A stretch of DNA of 64,000 nt from Serratia sp. AKBS12 (GTDB taxonomy: Bacteria; Pseudomonadota; Gammaproteobacteria; Enterobacterales; Enterobacteriaceae): assembly GCF_024793895.1 (NCBI RefSeq), contig NZ_JANUSB010000016.1, positions 186,001 to 250,000 on the forward strand. The letters run 5' to 3'. Below, piece after piece: positions 25,098 through 33,742 of the stretch (the stretch's first letter is position 1; each line of letters begins with the position of its first letter). A program made the position numbers and the translations under genes. The notes under the pieces are model-generated. The model worked only from the letters and a program-made list of their open reading frames with translations, was not told the origin of the DNA and ran no database searches.

Positions 25098-26227
25098 TAT
25101 TTATTATTGACCTCCAGCCAGCGACGCTGCTGCGCCGACGCGGCGATAGCATCCAGCACGCAAGACACTTTCCAGCCCTCTTCAAAATCCGGCCACAGGC
25201 GATCGCCGGCCGCAATGCCGTTCACCAGATCGCGCACTTCCACGGTTTTTTGATCGTTGAAACCAATGCCGTGCCCAGCGCTGATACAGAATGCGGCATA
25301 GTCCGGGTGCTTCGGCCCCACCAGCAGCGTTTTGAATCCTTGCCGTTCGGCTGGCTCATCGTGGCGATAAACCTTTAATTCAGCCATCCGCTCCTGGGTG
25401 TAGCTGAGCGTTCCTTTGGTACCGGTAACCACATAGGTCAGCCCCATCTTGCGGCCGCAGGCAATACGCGAGGTTTCAATGGTCCCCATGGCACCACTGG
25501 CAAAACGAACCAGTGCGCTGGCCTGATCTTCGTTTTCCACCTCGCATAACCGGGTTGCATCCTGCGGATCCGGCCGCTGTTTGATCAGGGTTTGCATGTC
25601 GCCGGAGACCGCCACGATGTCCCCCACCAGATAATGCGCCATATTGACGATATGCGCCGCCAAATCGCCCAATGCCCCAAGGCCGGCGCTGGCCTTGCGG
25701 CAATGCCAGTCAATCGGCGTACGCGGATCGGCCAGATAGTCTTCATTATGGGTGCCGTAAAAATGCACCACCTCGCCGATTTCACCATTGGCGATAATTT
25801 CACGCGCCAGTTGGCTGGTCGGGTTCTTCATATAGTTGAAACCCACCAGCGTCTTGACACCCCGTTCACGCGCCGCCTGCACCATAATCGCCGCGTCGCC
25901 GGCATCCAGCGCCAGCGGCTTTTCCGAATAGACATGCTTGCCATGACGAATCGCTTCCAGTGCCATTTCCTTGTGCAGGAAATTGGGCGCACAGATATCC
26001 ACCACGTCAATGTCAGGATCGGCCACCAACTGCCGCCAATCGCCTGTAGAACGTGCAAAACCAAACTCCATGGCGCGCTGGCTGGCCAGTTCTGGCGTCA
26101 CTTCCGCCAGCATTTCCAACACCAACTCGCCTTTCAGTGGAAAAACCGTGCTTGCCTGTGCGTAAGCAATGGCATGGCAACGGCCAATATAACCGGTACC
26201 AATTAATCCGACGCGAACCTGTTTCAT
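25097..26227 (-). CDS. Gfo/Idh/MocA-family oxidoreductase
   Basis: The 376-residue NAD(P)-dependent dehydrogenase begins with the dinucleotide loop VGLIGTGYIGRCHA. The family motif EKPLALDAGDA lies near residue 101, and the C-terminal alpha/beta domain has ALGDLAAHIVNMAHYLVGD. Such enzymes oxidise or reduce sugars, inositols or related polyols. It is a lone gene, and its long AT-rich upstream region holds two TTTCA/TGAAA inverted repeats, of the kind recognised by sugar-phosphate or inositol repressors. Substrate cannot be fixed. Confidence 0.87.
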   Translation of the reverse strand: MKQVRVGLIGTGYIGRCHAIAYAQASTVFPLKGELVLEMLAEVTPELASQRAMEFGFARSTGDWRQLVADPDIDVVDICAPNFLHKEMALEAIRHGKHVYSEKPLALDAGDAAIMVQAARERGVKTLVGFNYMKNPTSQLAREIIANGEIGEVVHFYGTHNEDYLADPRTPIDWHCRKASAGLGALGDLAAHIVNMAHYLVGDIVAVSGDMQTLIKQRPDPQDATRLCEVENEDQASALVRFASGAMGTIETSRIACGRKMGLTYVVTGTKGTLSYTQERMAELKVYRHDEPAERQGFKTLLVGPKHPDYAAFCISAGHGIGFNDQKTVEVRDLVNGIAAGDRLWPDFEEGWKVSCVLDAIAASAQQRRWLEVNNK

Positions 26228-26603
26228 CGTTGTTTCCTCAGCGTTGGGCCGGGCTGTCGCCAGTCGGCCATAAAATGGAATGAGTAATTTATCGCTGATT
26301 TATATGGAATCAACATTTCAAAATCAAGTGAAATGAAAAACAAACCTCGCTATTCGTGATGGCGTTCATGATTCGCCATTCATTCAGCAACAATTGACTT
26401 TTTGACGATACACTGCGCCACATCACGATAAAAAAAATCTGAAATAATGAATGAAAAATTTCATTTTACACCATCAACTTGGCCATCCTTGATGCGCTGA
26501 TGCTGATGACAGATGTTTTGCCCGCGCGATTTTGCTAGCATAATGTCGCGCGTGCAGCGGCGATGCCCTGCACTTTCGCCCTCGCGATTAGGGACTCTTA
26601 ACC
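26228..26603. promoter_or_regulatory. 376-bp divergent regulatory region with two TTTCA/TGAAA inverted repeats
   Basis: No gene is visible. CATTTCA (26314-26320) and TGAAATG (26329-26335) form one perfect inverted repeat with an 8-bp spacer. ATGAAAAATTTCAT (26451-26464) is a second, perfect one, with further GAAAT/TGAAT repeats just left of it. These are candidate operators for the Gfo/Idh gene or for the DUF523 gene. Confidence 0.5.
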
Positions 26604-27119
26604 ATGTCGGCCAAAATCCTCATCAGCGCCTGCCTGGCAGGCTTTAAAGTACGTTATAACGGTTCTGACAAACCGCTGGTCGATGCCACGCTGGCTCGCT
26701 GGCAGCGGGAAGGCCGTCTGGTGGTGTGTTGTCCGGAACTGGCTGCCGGCTTTGCCACGCCGCGCCCGCCGGCGGAAATCAGCCCGGCGGCCGACGGCGA
26801 CGCGGTGCTGGCACAGCGTGCGCAGGTGATTGAGGCCACTGGCAACGACGTCACGGCGCAATATTTGCTCGGCGCGCATCTGGCGCTGGAAACCGCCCGC
26901 CGACAAGGCTGTCGTTTCGCCTTGCTCACCGACGGCAGCCCGTCCTGCGGTAGCCAGCTGATTTATGACGGCGCCTTCGCCGGCCGCAGCAAGCCCGGCA
27001 ACGGCGTCACCAGCGCATTGTTGCGTCAACACGGTATTGAAGTGTTCTCGCACCGCCAGATAACGGCGCTGATCGAACGCGTCGAACAGCAACAACAGGC
27101 TCAGCGCCGGGCGAGGTAA
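26604..27119 (+). CDS. DUF523 (TudS-like) cysteine-containing protein
   Basis: A stand-alone DUF523 domain of 171 residues. Cysteines are C10 in LISACLAG, C42-C43 in VCCPELAAG and C115 in DGSPSCGSQ, the conserved set of the family. A characterised short member, TudS, uses three of these cysteines to hold a [4Fe-4S] cluster and removes sulfur from thiouracil; the same role here is inference. The 3' end overlaps the end of the convergent Nudix gene by 19 bp. Confidence 0.85.
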   Translation: MSAKILISACLAGFKVRYNGSDKPLVDATLARWQREGRLVVCCPELAAGFATPRPPAEISPAADGDAVLAQRAQVIEATGNDVTAQYLLGAHLALETARRQGCRFALLTDGSPSCGSQLIYDGAFAGRSKPGNGVTSALLRQHGIEVFSHRQITALIERVEQQQQAQRRAR

Positions 27120-27520
27120 CTCGACAGTCGCTGGCGCAGGTGGGGGATCCCTTGCGGGTGGTGCACGAATTGCTCAACCGCCATCATCTGCCAATATTGG
27201 CCTTCCTCGCCAAATTGCACCGCGGCGATTTGCCGTGCAGTGATAATGCCGACCATAAACCAGGTCGCGGGACTGCCGGCTTGAATACCGTGATAACGGC
27301 GCTGCCACAGCACATGCTGCGGCGGCAATAGCAGCCCGAACTCTTCCTGTGTTTCTCGCTGCACACACTCCAACGGCGTTTCGTTGCCTTCGCGTCCACC
27401 GCCGGGAAGGTCCCACAGGCCGGGCCACGGGATGTCCGAGCGCTCATCACGTAAATAAACCAATACCCGATCCTGATGCAGCAAGGCAATTTTTGCCCCA
27501 CCGAAACTCTGCGCTTGCAT
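27101..27520 (-). CDS. Nudix hydrolase
   Basis: The 139-residue protein has the complete Nudix box (GGGREGNETPLECVQRETQEEFG-type, about residues 38-60: G-x5-E-x7-RETQEEFG) and the preceding PWPGLWDLPGGG. The family hydrolyses nucleoside diphosphates linked to another moiety, often in nucleotide-pool cleaning; the MutT-like pattern WPGLWDLPGG suggests an NTP or related compound. GGGGAG precedes the ATG at 27520. Confidence 0.88.
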   Translation of the reverse strand: MQAQSFGGAKIALLHQDRVLVYLRDERSDIPWPGLWDLPGGGREGNETPLECVQRETQEEFGLLLPPQHVLWQRRYHGIQAGSPATWFMVGIITARQIAAVQFGEEGQYWQMMAVEQFVHHPQGIPHLRQRLSSYLARR

Positions 27521-27666
27521 GCCTGCTCCCCTGACGACCCGCGCCGCCGATGATACCCAACCGGTAGAAGTAAACCTCGCTGGCACCTCAAGCCATACAG
27601 CCCTAATGCAAGCCGAATAATTTAGGGTATAGTAAAAAACGGTTTTTCTACAGGCGAACAGGATCG

Positions 27667-28512
27667 ATGAACTCTCCCTTTTTAGTGACTCCTCAATGGC
27701 TTGAACAACACCTTGACGACGGCGATCTGGTGGTGGTCGACGTACGCATGTCGCCCGTCGGGCTGGTGCCGAAAAAAGACATGCAGGCAGAATTTGCCGC
27801 CGGCCACATCCCGGGCGCGGTGTATTTCGACATCGACGCGGTCGCAGACACCACCACCGCGTTGCCGCATATGTTGCCTGACGCCGAGACCTTTGGCGCC
27901 GCCGCTGGTCAATTGGGCATCAGCGAAAACAGCACCATTGTGTTTTACGACCAGGGCAACCAGTTTTCCGCGCCACGCGGCTGGTGGACCTTCCGCACCT
28001 TCGGCGCGCAACAGGTTTATGTACTGGACGAGGGGCTGGACGGCTGGAAAGCGCGCGGCAACGCCTTGGCTACCGGTGATGGCACCCGCGCGTCGACCCG
28101 GTTCAATGCCCGTTTCAACGCCGATGCGCTGGTGAACCTGCGACAGGTTGAACAGGCGCTGGGTGGGCCGACGCAAATTCTCGACGCTCGCGCCGCGCCG
28201 CGTTTTTATGGCGATGCGCCGGAACCACGCCCGGGCCTGCACCGTGGGCACATTCCCGGCAGCATCAATATTCCCTATCCGGAACTGCTGGAAAATGGCC
28301 GTTTCAAGTCGTTGGAGGCAATGAAACAACTGTTTAGCGATAAAGGGGTCGATCTCAACGGCCCGATCGTCACCAGCTGTGGCTCCGGGGTTACCGCTGC
28401 GGTGCTGGCGTTTGCTCTGCTTTCACTGCAAGCGCCGCAGGTACGGCTGTACGACGGTTCCTGGACCGAGTGGGGAGCGCTGGACGGCAGTCAGCCGATA
28501 GCAACCCGCTAA
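27667..28512 (+). CDS. sseA: 3-mercaptopyruvate sulfurtransferase
   Basis: The 281-residue protein has two rhodanese domains. The active-site loop in the second is CGSGVTA with catalytic C238, the sequence specific to mercaptopyruvate sulfurtransferases rather than thiosulfate rhodaneses. It transfers sulfur from 3-mercaptopyruvate to cyanide or thiols and links to cysteine breakdown. Length and motifs match E. coli SseA. It converges with the LysR gene, with stops overlapping by 4 bp. Confidence 0.95.
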   Translation: MNSPFLVTPQWLEQHLDDGDLVVVDVRMSPVGLVPKKDMQAEFAAGHIPGAVYFDIDAVADTTTALPHMLPDAETFGAAAGQLGISENSTIVFYDQGNQFSAPRGWWTFRTFGAQQVYVLDEGLDGWKARGNALATGDGTRASTRFNARFNADALVNLRQVEQALGGPTQILDARAAPRFYGDAPEPRPGLHRGHIPGSINIPYPELLENGRFKSLEAMKQLFSDKGVDLNGPIVTSCGSGVTAAVLAFALLSLQAPQVRLYDGSWTEWGALDGSQPIATR

Positions 28513-29378
28513 AGCGCCAGCCGTTCAACGACAATCTGCGCCAGACGCTGCACCGCGGCGTCTGGCCGATCCTCGGCGCGGTGCAGCACCACGCCCAATG
28601 GGTTGAGCGCCGGCAACTGCCCGTCAGGCAACGGCGCCACTCTTGCCGGCATGCCGACCTCGGTACGCACCGTGACTCCCAAGCCGGCGCTGACGGCTGC
28701 CCATATGCCGTTCAAACTGCGGCTGGTGAAGGCAATACGCCAGGGGATGCCAGCACGATCCAACGCCTGCGTCGCCGCACTGCGCATCAGGCAGGGGGCG
28801 TCAAACACCACCAGCGGCAACGGCTGGCCACTGGCTTGCCATGGCGCCATAGCAAACGCCGGCGGAGCTATCCAACGCATCATGCGTTGCCCCAGCGCCT
28901 GCTGAAAGGGGGTACTGACGCCGCCATCCCAGGCCAACGACAAATCAAGCTGCCCGTTGTTCACCCAGTCAAGCAATTCGGCGTTGCGGGCAATGCGTGC
29001 TTCAATGCGCACCCGTGGGTGCGCCCGGGCAAAACTGCCAAGCACCTGCGGCAAAAAGGTTTCGCCAAAATCCTCCTGTAGCCCGAGTCGTACCGTGCCG
29101 TGCAGATCCCAGCCACGCACCGCGCAGGCGGCCTCATCATTCAACTCCAGCAGCCGACGGGCATAGCCGAGCAGCATTTCTCCCGCTTCGGTCATCACCA
29201 TGCCACGCCCGGATTTGCGCAGAATGGGCGCTCCCACCTGCTGCTCCAGTTTTTTCAGGTGCGCGCTGACGGCAGAGGTCGAACGCCCCAGGCGTTGCGC
29301 CGCCCGGGCAAAACTGCCCAGCTCAATGCCAGTGACGAAGCTACGCAAGTCGTCGAGATCAAAGGTGATTCGCCCCAT
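28509..29378 (-). CDS. LysR-family transcriptional regulator
   Basis: About 289 residues with an N-terminal winged HTH (LDDLRSFVTGIELGSFARAAQRLGRSTSAVSAHLKKLEQQVGAPIL) and a substrate-binding domain ending in VSAGLGVTVRTEVGM. An ATG at 29378 with AGGA upstream is preferred over the in-frame ATG at 29387. It is divergent from the DUF4865 gene about 105 bp away and probably regulates it. Confidence 0.9.
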   Translation of the reverse strand: MGRITFDLDDLRSFVTGIELGSFARAAQRLGRSTSAVSAHLKKLEQQVGAPILRKSGRGMVMTEAGEMLLGYARRLLELNDEAACAVRGWDLHGTVRLGLQEDFGETFLPQVLGSFARAHPRVRIEARIARNAELLDWVNNGQLDLSLAWDGGVSTPFQQALGQRMMRWIAPPAFAMAPWQASGQPLPLVVFDAPCLMRSAATQALDRAGIPWRIAFTSRSLNGIWAAVSAGLGVTVRTEVGMPARVAPLPDGQLPALNPLGVVLHRAEDRPDAAVQRLAQIVVERLAL

Positions 29379-29483
29379 GCTGACCATCCTGATTTTATGG
29401 ACTGTTAGTCAAAATAATGTCGATTTTAATAATAAACATCGCGTGTCAGGCTGAAGGTGTCAACGACTTTGCGGAGAATCATC

Positions 29484-30047
29484 ATGCTTGCCATGCAATA
29501 CAGCTTTACCCTGCCGGCCGACTACCCGATGGAAATCATTCGCCAACGCATCGCCACCGCCGGCCCGCAGCTCGACAACTGTCCACAGCTGATGGTTAAA
29601 GCCTATCTTTATGCGTTAAAAGGGGAGCACGGCGCGGAAAACCGCTACGCGCCGTTTTATCTGTGGAATAGCAGTCAGGGCATGAGCGAGTTTTTGCTCG
29701 GCCAGGGTTTTGTCGGCTTGACGCAGTCGTTCGGCTGGCCGCAGGTCGACCATTGGCTGCCCTGGTTGACACACTTCGATCGCGCGCAGTTGTCGCACGC
29801 GCGCTTTGCCAGTATTGAGCGGCGGCCAATTGCCCCCTTCAGCAATCTGTCGCGCTTGCGCAGCCGGCAACGCGCCGATCCTCTGGCATTGGCCAGCGTC
29901 ACCGCGTTCGATCCCGCTGCCTGGCAACTGCTGCACATGCGGCTGTGGCGAACGCTGCCGGCACGGTGCAGCCGTGCGGCCCAGTGGTATGCCGTCGGCC
30001 ACGTCTCGGCCCCTTTTGACAACTCCGCGGCCCCCCATTCTCTCTAG
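29484..30047 (+). CDS. DUF4865 family protein
   Basis: The 187-residue protein matches the DUF4865 family as recognised by its start (MQYSFTLPADYPMEIIRQRI) and the conserved core YLWNSSQGMSEFLLGQGFVGLTQSFGWPQVDHWLPW. It has no signal peptide or membrane span. The family often lies beside LysR regulators, as here, and its biochemical role is unknown; the barrel-like pattern suggests relation to dimeric alpha-beta barrel enzymes. GGAGAATCATC precedes the chosen ATG. Confidence 0.78.
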   Translation: MLAMQYSFTLPADYPMEIIRQRIATAGPQLDNCPQLMVKAYLYALKGEHGAENRYAPFYLWNSSQGMSEFLLGQGFVGLTQSFGWPQVDHWLPWLTHFDRAQLSHARFASIERRPIAPFSNLSRLRSRQRADPLALASVTAFDPAAWQLLHMRLWRTLPARCSRAAQWYAVGHVSAPFDNSAAPHSL

Positions 30048-30116
30048 CGCTCGGCAGGTTGTTCGGCGGTCAGAAAACAGGCGCCAGCGCTGTGCAGACG
30101 GCGAACAAAAAAGTGC

Positions 30117-30144
30117 AAAAAAAAAGCACCTCGAAAGAGGTGCT
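30117..30144 (-). terminator. Strong intrinsic terminator for the yehS transcript, copy 1 of a repeated hairpin
   Basis: AGCACCTCGAAAGAGGTGCT (30125-30144) has an 8-bp stem with a 4-base loop. On the minus strand it is followed by nine T, so it ends leftward transcription. An identical 20-bp hairpin recurs at 30286-30305. Confidence 0.85.
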
Positions 30145-30207
30145 CAGACTGATGACAAACCTCATTCCTGCACTGAACGAATAGAGGTCAATAAATAAAA
30201 AATCAGG

Positions 30208-30227
30208 AAAATCAATTTATTGATTTT
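30208..30227. other. AT-rich hairpin in the yehS downstream region
   Basis: AAAATCAA, loop TTTA, TTGATTTT: a perfect 8-bp inverted repeat between the two copies of the 20-bp hairpin. No gene is visible between 30048 and 30358. Confidence 0.5.
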
Positions 30228-30240
30228 CGGCCGCTCACCA

Positions 30241-30274
30241 CAAAGCAGGAAAAACCACGCTTTTTCCTGCTTTG
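30241..30274. terminator. Long 14-bp-stem hairpin, probable bidirectional terminator
   Basis: CAAAGCAGGAAAAA and TTTTTCCTGCTTTG are perfectly complementary around a 6-base loop. The A/T-rich inner stem lets it act in either direction. Confidence 0.55.
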
Positions 30275-30285
30275 TCAGCAACCTA

Positions 30286-30305
30286 AGCACCTCGAAAGAG
30301 GTGCT
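30286..30305. repeat. Copy 2 of the 20-bp hairpin
   Basis: Identical to 30125-30144 (AGCACCTCGAAAGAGGTGCT) but without a T-run on either side. Both copies are palindromic, so the 141 bp between them is bounded by the same sequence at each end. Confidence 0.7.
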
Positions 30306-30358
30306 GGTGATTGCCGCGACCTTGTCCGTTAAAGCGGGGTCGCCAGGCCAGGTACGGA

Positions 30359-30823
30359 TTATGCGCCGCGTACGCGCTGCGCCAGCCCTTTCAGGAAGTA
30401 GCGCAGCATCTGATCGCCACATGGGCGGTAGTTCTTGGTGCCCTGCTTGCGGAACAGCGCGCTCAGCTCCGGCTTGGAAATGCGGAAATCCACGGCGGTG
30501 AAGATCTGGAACAGATCGGTATCTTTCAGTTCGAACGCCACGCGCAGTTTCTTCAGCACCAGGTTATTGGTGATCGGCAGTTCAACCGGCGGTGCCGGGA
30601 ATTTGTCATCCTTGCCGCGTTTAAAGAACACCAGGCCATTCAGGAAATGCGCCATCACCTCGTCGGGGCATTTTTCAAAGCCCGGCTCGCCTTCTTTGAT
30701 GACATAAGCGCCCATCGCCGCGACATCAACGTCAAAACCGTCCAGTTTGACGATCTCAACCATTTTTGCGTCGTTAATGCTCAGCATGTAGCGCACACTG
30801 CGCAGGACGTCATTGTTAATCAT
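30359..30823 (-). CDS. yehS: YehS family protein (DUF1456)
   Basis: The 154-residue cytoplasmic protein has two DUF1456 repeats: NDVLRSVRYMLSINDAKMVEIVKL near the start, and NLVLKKLRVAFELKDTDLFQIF after residue 85, with CGDQMLRYFLKGLA at the end, all as in E. coli YehS. Function is unknown. The start at 30823 gives the family length. The gene stands after the phn-type transporter genes on the same strand, 107 bp away, and ends at a cluster of hairpins. Confidence 0.92.
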   Translation of the reverse strand: MINNDVLRSVRYMLSINDAKMVEIVKLDGFDVDVAAMGAYVIKEGEPGFEKCPDEVMAHFLNGLVFFKRGKDDKFPAPPVELPITNNLVLKKLRVAFELKDTDLFQIFTAVDFRISKPELSALFRKQGTKNYRPCGDQMLRYFLKGLAQRVRGA

Positions 30824-30930
30824 GGAATTGCCTTTATAGCTGGTAAAGCGGGAAGACGCGCAGCGCGAAATGGAAAGACTGCCGCACGCCTTGAATATGT
30901 GCGGCAGTATAGGGATCGGTAAGGGGTTTC

Positions 30931-31830
30931 TCAATCGATTTGGCTTTTTTGCTGATACAACGGAATGTCTTCGCCAATAATGTATTTGTTGCGCAGTACT
31001 GAAGAAACCTTGTCCATGGTCATCACCACCGCCACCAGCAGCAGCGTGATAAACATCACCACGTCCCAGTTCCACAACCGCATGTTTTCGGCATACACCA
31101 GACCAATACCGCCAGCACCGACAAAGCCGAGCACGGCCGCAGAACGGGTATTGGATTCAATCTGATACAGGCTGAGCGCCAGAAAGGTGGGAAACGACTG
31201 GGTAAAGATGCCGTAGCGATGTTTCTGCAAACCGTTGGCGCCCACCGCCGTCAGGCCACGCCCCGGTGACTTGTCCACCGCTTCATGCCCTTCGGCATAC
31301 AGCTTGCCCAGCAAGCCGACATCCTGCACCACAATCGCCAGCACCCCGGCCAGTGGCCCCATGCCGACGGCGCGCACGAAAATCAGCCCCCAGATCGCCA
31401 TATCGATGCCGCGTAGCAGATCCAGCAAGCGGCGCACCAGCGCGGCGATCGGCCGCAACAGCGGGGTAGACATCACGTTGCGTGCCGCCAGGAACGACAG
31501 CGGCAATGCCAGCAGCGTCGCGGTCAGCGTGCCGGCAAACACGATGCCGATGGTGATGAAGATCTGCTGGAAATAATAGCCGAACGGCCAGTTGACAAAG
31601 TCACGCCAGACGAACATACGCATGAAATAGCGGCCGATTTGCTGGCAGCCATTCAGCAGCTGTGGCCAGGAAATGCCGAAATACAGAAAGAAGAACAGAT
31701 AATATACGCCAATTGCCGCGGCAATCAGGCCCAGGGTACGCAGATAACGGCGTTGCTGCGAAAAAATGACCGTATGCTGCCGTTGCAGGGCTTGCAACCG
31801 TTCTGCGGAAACCGTTTGTCCGAGCATCAT
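30931..31830 (-). CDS. phnE: PhnE-type phosphonate ABC transporter permease (second)
   Basis: A 299-residue inner-membrane permease. It has TLTATLLALPLSFLAARNVM, a domain-wide match to PhnE, and the EAA-type region KHRYGIFTQSFPTFLALSLYQIESNTRSAAVLGFVGAGGIG, diagnostic of phosphonate permeases. The ATG at 31830 overlaps the stop of the upstream permease (ATGA). With phnC, phnD and the other phnE it forms a complete importer for a phosphonate-like anion. Confidence 0.9.
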   Translation of the reverse strand: MMLGQTVSAERLQALQRQHTVIFSQQRRYLRTLGLIAAAIGVYYLFFFLYFGISWPQLLNGCQQIGRYFMRMFVWRDFVNWPFGYYFQQIFITIGIVFAGTLTATLLALPLSFLAARNVMSTPLLRPIAALVRRLLDLLRGIDMAIWGLIFVRAVGMGPLAGVLAIVVQDVGLLGKLYAEGHEAVDKSPGRGLTAVGANGLQKHRYGIFTQSFPTFLALSLYQIESNTRSAAVLGFVGAGGIGLVYAENMRLWNWDVVMFITLLLVAVVMTMDKVSSVLRNKYIIGEDIPLYQQKSQID

Positions 31831-32690
31831 TTGCCCCCCTCCACCACGCGTTTGCGCAGATTGCCGGAGACGTAGTCCAGCAACGACACCACTACGATAA
31901 TCAGCAACAGCGTCATGCTGACCTGATCGTAACGGTCCAGTTTGATATTGGTCATCAGTTCCTGACCGATGCCGCCCGCGCCCACCAGCCCCAGAATGGT
32001 AGACTGACGGAAGTTGATTTCCAGCCGCATGAAACTGTACGACAGAAACACCGGTTTGACCTGCGGCCACAGGCCAAAACGCATGCGTTGCAACGGCGTC
32101 GCGCCACAGGCAACCAGACCGCGCACCGGCTTGTTGGAACTGGTTTCCAATGCTTCGTAGAACAGCTTGGTCAGGCTACCGATGGTGTGCAACGCCAGCG
32201 CCATAAAGCCGGGTATCGCGCCGATGCCAAACGCCATCACAAACATCACCGCCCAGGCCAGCTCCGGCATGGTGCGCAAAAAGGCCACCAGCGTGCGAAT
32301 GGCCATGCGTAGCGACGCCGGGCTATGGGTGTTGTTGGCAGCCAGAAATGCCAGCACGCCGGCAATCAGTACCGACAGCAGGGTTGCCGCCAGCGCCAGA
32401 TTCAGGGTCTCCCACAGTAACGGCAGCTGGATATGCAGGCGGTAGCCCCAATAGGCCAACGAGCCTTCGGTATGGCCATCGGCGAACAGGCGATCCCAAT
32501 GCAGGATCGGCAACGTTTCGGCAAGATAATCAAAGAAATTCGGTAGCGATACCCAGACGGTATGCAAATTGAACTCGGCCAGCCTGCCGGCGCCAAGATA
32601 AAGTACCGCCAGCGTCAGCGACCATATCAGCGTTTCACGCTTTTGCTTGCTGCGAACCCGCTGGTAGTAATGCGCAAAATCTGTATTCAA
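31827..32690 (-). CDS. phnE: PhnE-type phosphonate ABC transporter permease (first)
   Basis: A 287-residue permease paralogous to the next gene: NLALAATLLSVLIAGVLAFLAANNTHSP, VAFLRTMPELAWAVMFVMAFGIG, and RFGLWPQVKPVFLSYSFMRLEINFRQSTILGLVGAGGIGQE at the EAA region. Two different PhnE subunits (heterodimeric channel) are usual in PhnCDE1E2 importers. The 102 bp between phnD and this gene contains a GC-rich inverted repeat (GGGCG to CGCCC) that may modulate expression. Confidence 0.9.
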   Translation of the reverse strand: MNTDFAHYYQRVRSKQKRETLIWSLTLAVLYLGAGRLAEFNLHTVWVSLPNFFDYLAETLPILHWDRLFADGHTEGSLAYWGYRLHIQLPLLWETLNLALAATLLSVLIAGVLAFLAANNTHSPASLRMAIRTLVAFLRTMPELAWAVMFVMAFGIGAIPGFMALALHTIGSLTKLFYEALETSSNKPVRGLVACGATPLQRMRFGLWPQVKPVFLSYSFMRLEINFRQSTILGLVGAGGIGQELMTNIKLDRYDQVSMTLLLIIVVVSLLDYVSGNLRKRVVEGGK

Positions 32691-32792
32691 AATAACTCAC
32701 CGTCAGAGACTGAACCGCGCGGTCCACCTTAACCTGTTGATGTCAAACGGGCGCGGCGTACCACGCCCCATGCCTGAACGTCCAGCGCTGGT

Positions 32793-33725
32793 TTAGCGTT
32801 CGCCTTTCGCCAACGCGCGCTTCAGGTCAATCACCGGCTGGTATTCCGCCAGCGTGGTTTCGCCGATATGCTGCTTGCCGCCCATCGCTTTGATAAAGCA
32901 GCCGTGATCTTCCTTATCCAGCTTTTTGATCGCTGCCACGACCTTGGCCTTGAAGTCGGCCGGCAACGCATTGCGCACCAGGATCGGGCCGTTCGGGATC
33001 AGCGGAGATTGCCAGATGATGCGGATCTTTTTCATCAGATCCGGTTGATCCATGCGAATCATGCGGGTGAACGCGCCGCTGGTATAGCCGGTGTTGTAAT
33101 CGCCAATCAGCGATGTCCAGGTAACGGCACCTTCAAACTGGCCATTCAGCACGCCGAGAATGTCCTGCTCATGGCCGCCGGAAAAGGTGACGCTGGAGAA
33201 AAAGCCGTTATATTTATTGTCCGAGCTACCGCCGAACAGTTTTTTGAAGCTGTGATCCGGCATCAGGAAACCGGAGGTAGAATCCGGATCGGCAAAACCG
33301 AACGATTTGCCTTTCAGATCTTCCAGTTTCTTGTAAGGACTGTCGGCCTTGACGATCACTACCGAATGATAACCACGCGACCGATCGACATCGTCGACGG
33401 CAATGCCGACCAGATCGACCGCCTGCGGATCCTTGATATACACCGAGGCAAACGACGCCGGCGACATGCTGAGCACCAGGTCGATCTTGCCACCCAGCAG
33501 CCCCTGGATCACGCCGGAATAGTCGGACGAGTTGCGCAGTTTGGTATCAACGTTCAGTTCCTTGTCAAAGAACTGCTTCACACACTGGTTGTCGCCAATC
33601 TGCTGGGTGGCGTTCTGACCGCCGAGAATGCCTAAATTAAGCTCCTTGGGCGCGTCCGCTGCGCCAGCGTTAAATACCATCATCGCGCCGGCCATCATGG
33701 TGGTCAGACTGAATATTTTTTTCAT
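32793..33725 (-). CDS. phnD: PhnD-type phosphonate/phosphite-binding periplasmic protein
   Basis: The 310-residue protein has a signal peptide (MKKIFSLTTMMAGAMMVFNAGAADA) and the PhnD fold markers DYSGVIQGLLGGKIDLVLSMSPASF, KGKSFGFADPDSTSGFLMPDHSFKKLF, and IWQSPLIPNGPILVR. The STSG loop binds the phosphonate oxygens in PhnD homologues. No C-P lyase or phosphite dehydrogenase gene is in the window, so the true ligand (phosphonate, phosphite or phosphate ester) is open. Confidence 0.9.
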   Translation of the reverse strand: MKKIFSLTTMMAGAMMVFNAGAADAPKELNLGILGGQNATQQIGDNQCVKQFFDKELNVDTKLRNSSDYSGVIQGLLGGKIDLVLSMSPASFASVYIKDPQAVDLVGIAVDDVDRSRGYHSVVIVKADSPYKKLEDLKGKSFGFADPDSTSGFLMPDHSFKKLFGGSSDNKYNGFFSSVTFSGGHEQDILGVLNGQFEGAVTWTSLIGDYNTGYTSGAFTRMIRMDQPDLMKKIRIIWQSPLIPNGPILVRNALPADFKAKVVAAIKKLDKEDHGCFIKAMGGKQHIGETTLAEYQPVIDLKRALAKGER

Positions 33726-33742
33726 TGCTGTAGCCTTTTAAA

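Noticed and set aside
30117-30305. Possible tRNA or structured small RNA in the yehS downstream region
   Set aside because: The stems are independent simple hairpins; no cloverleaf, anticodon arm or promoter of an RNA gene could be made out.
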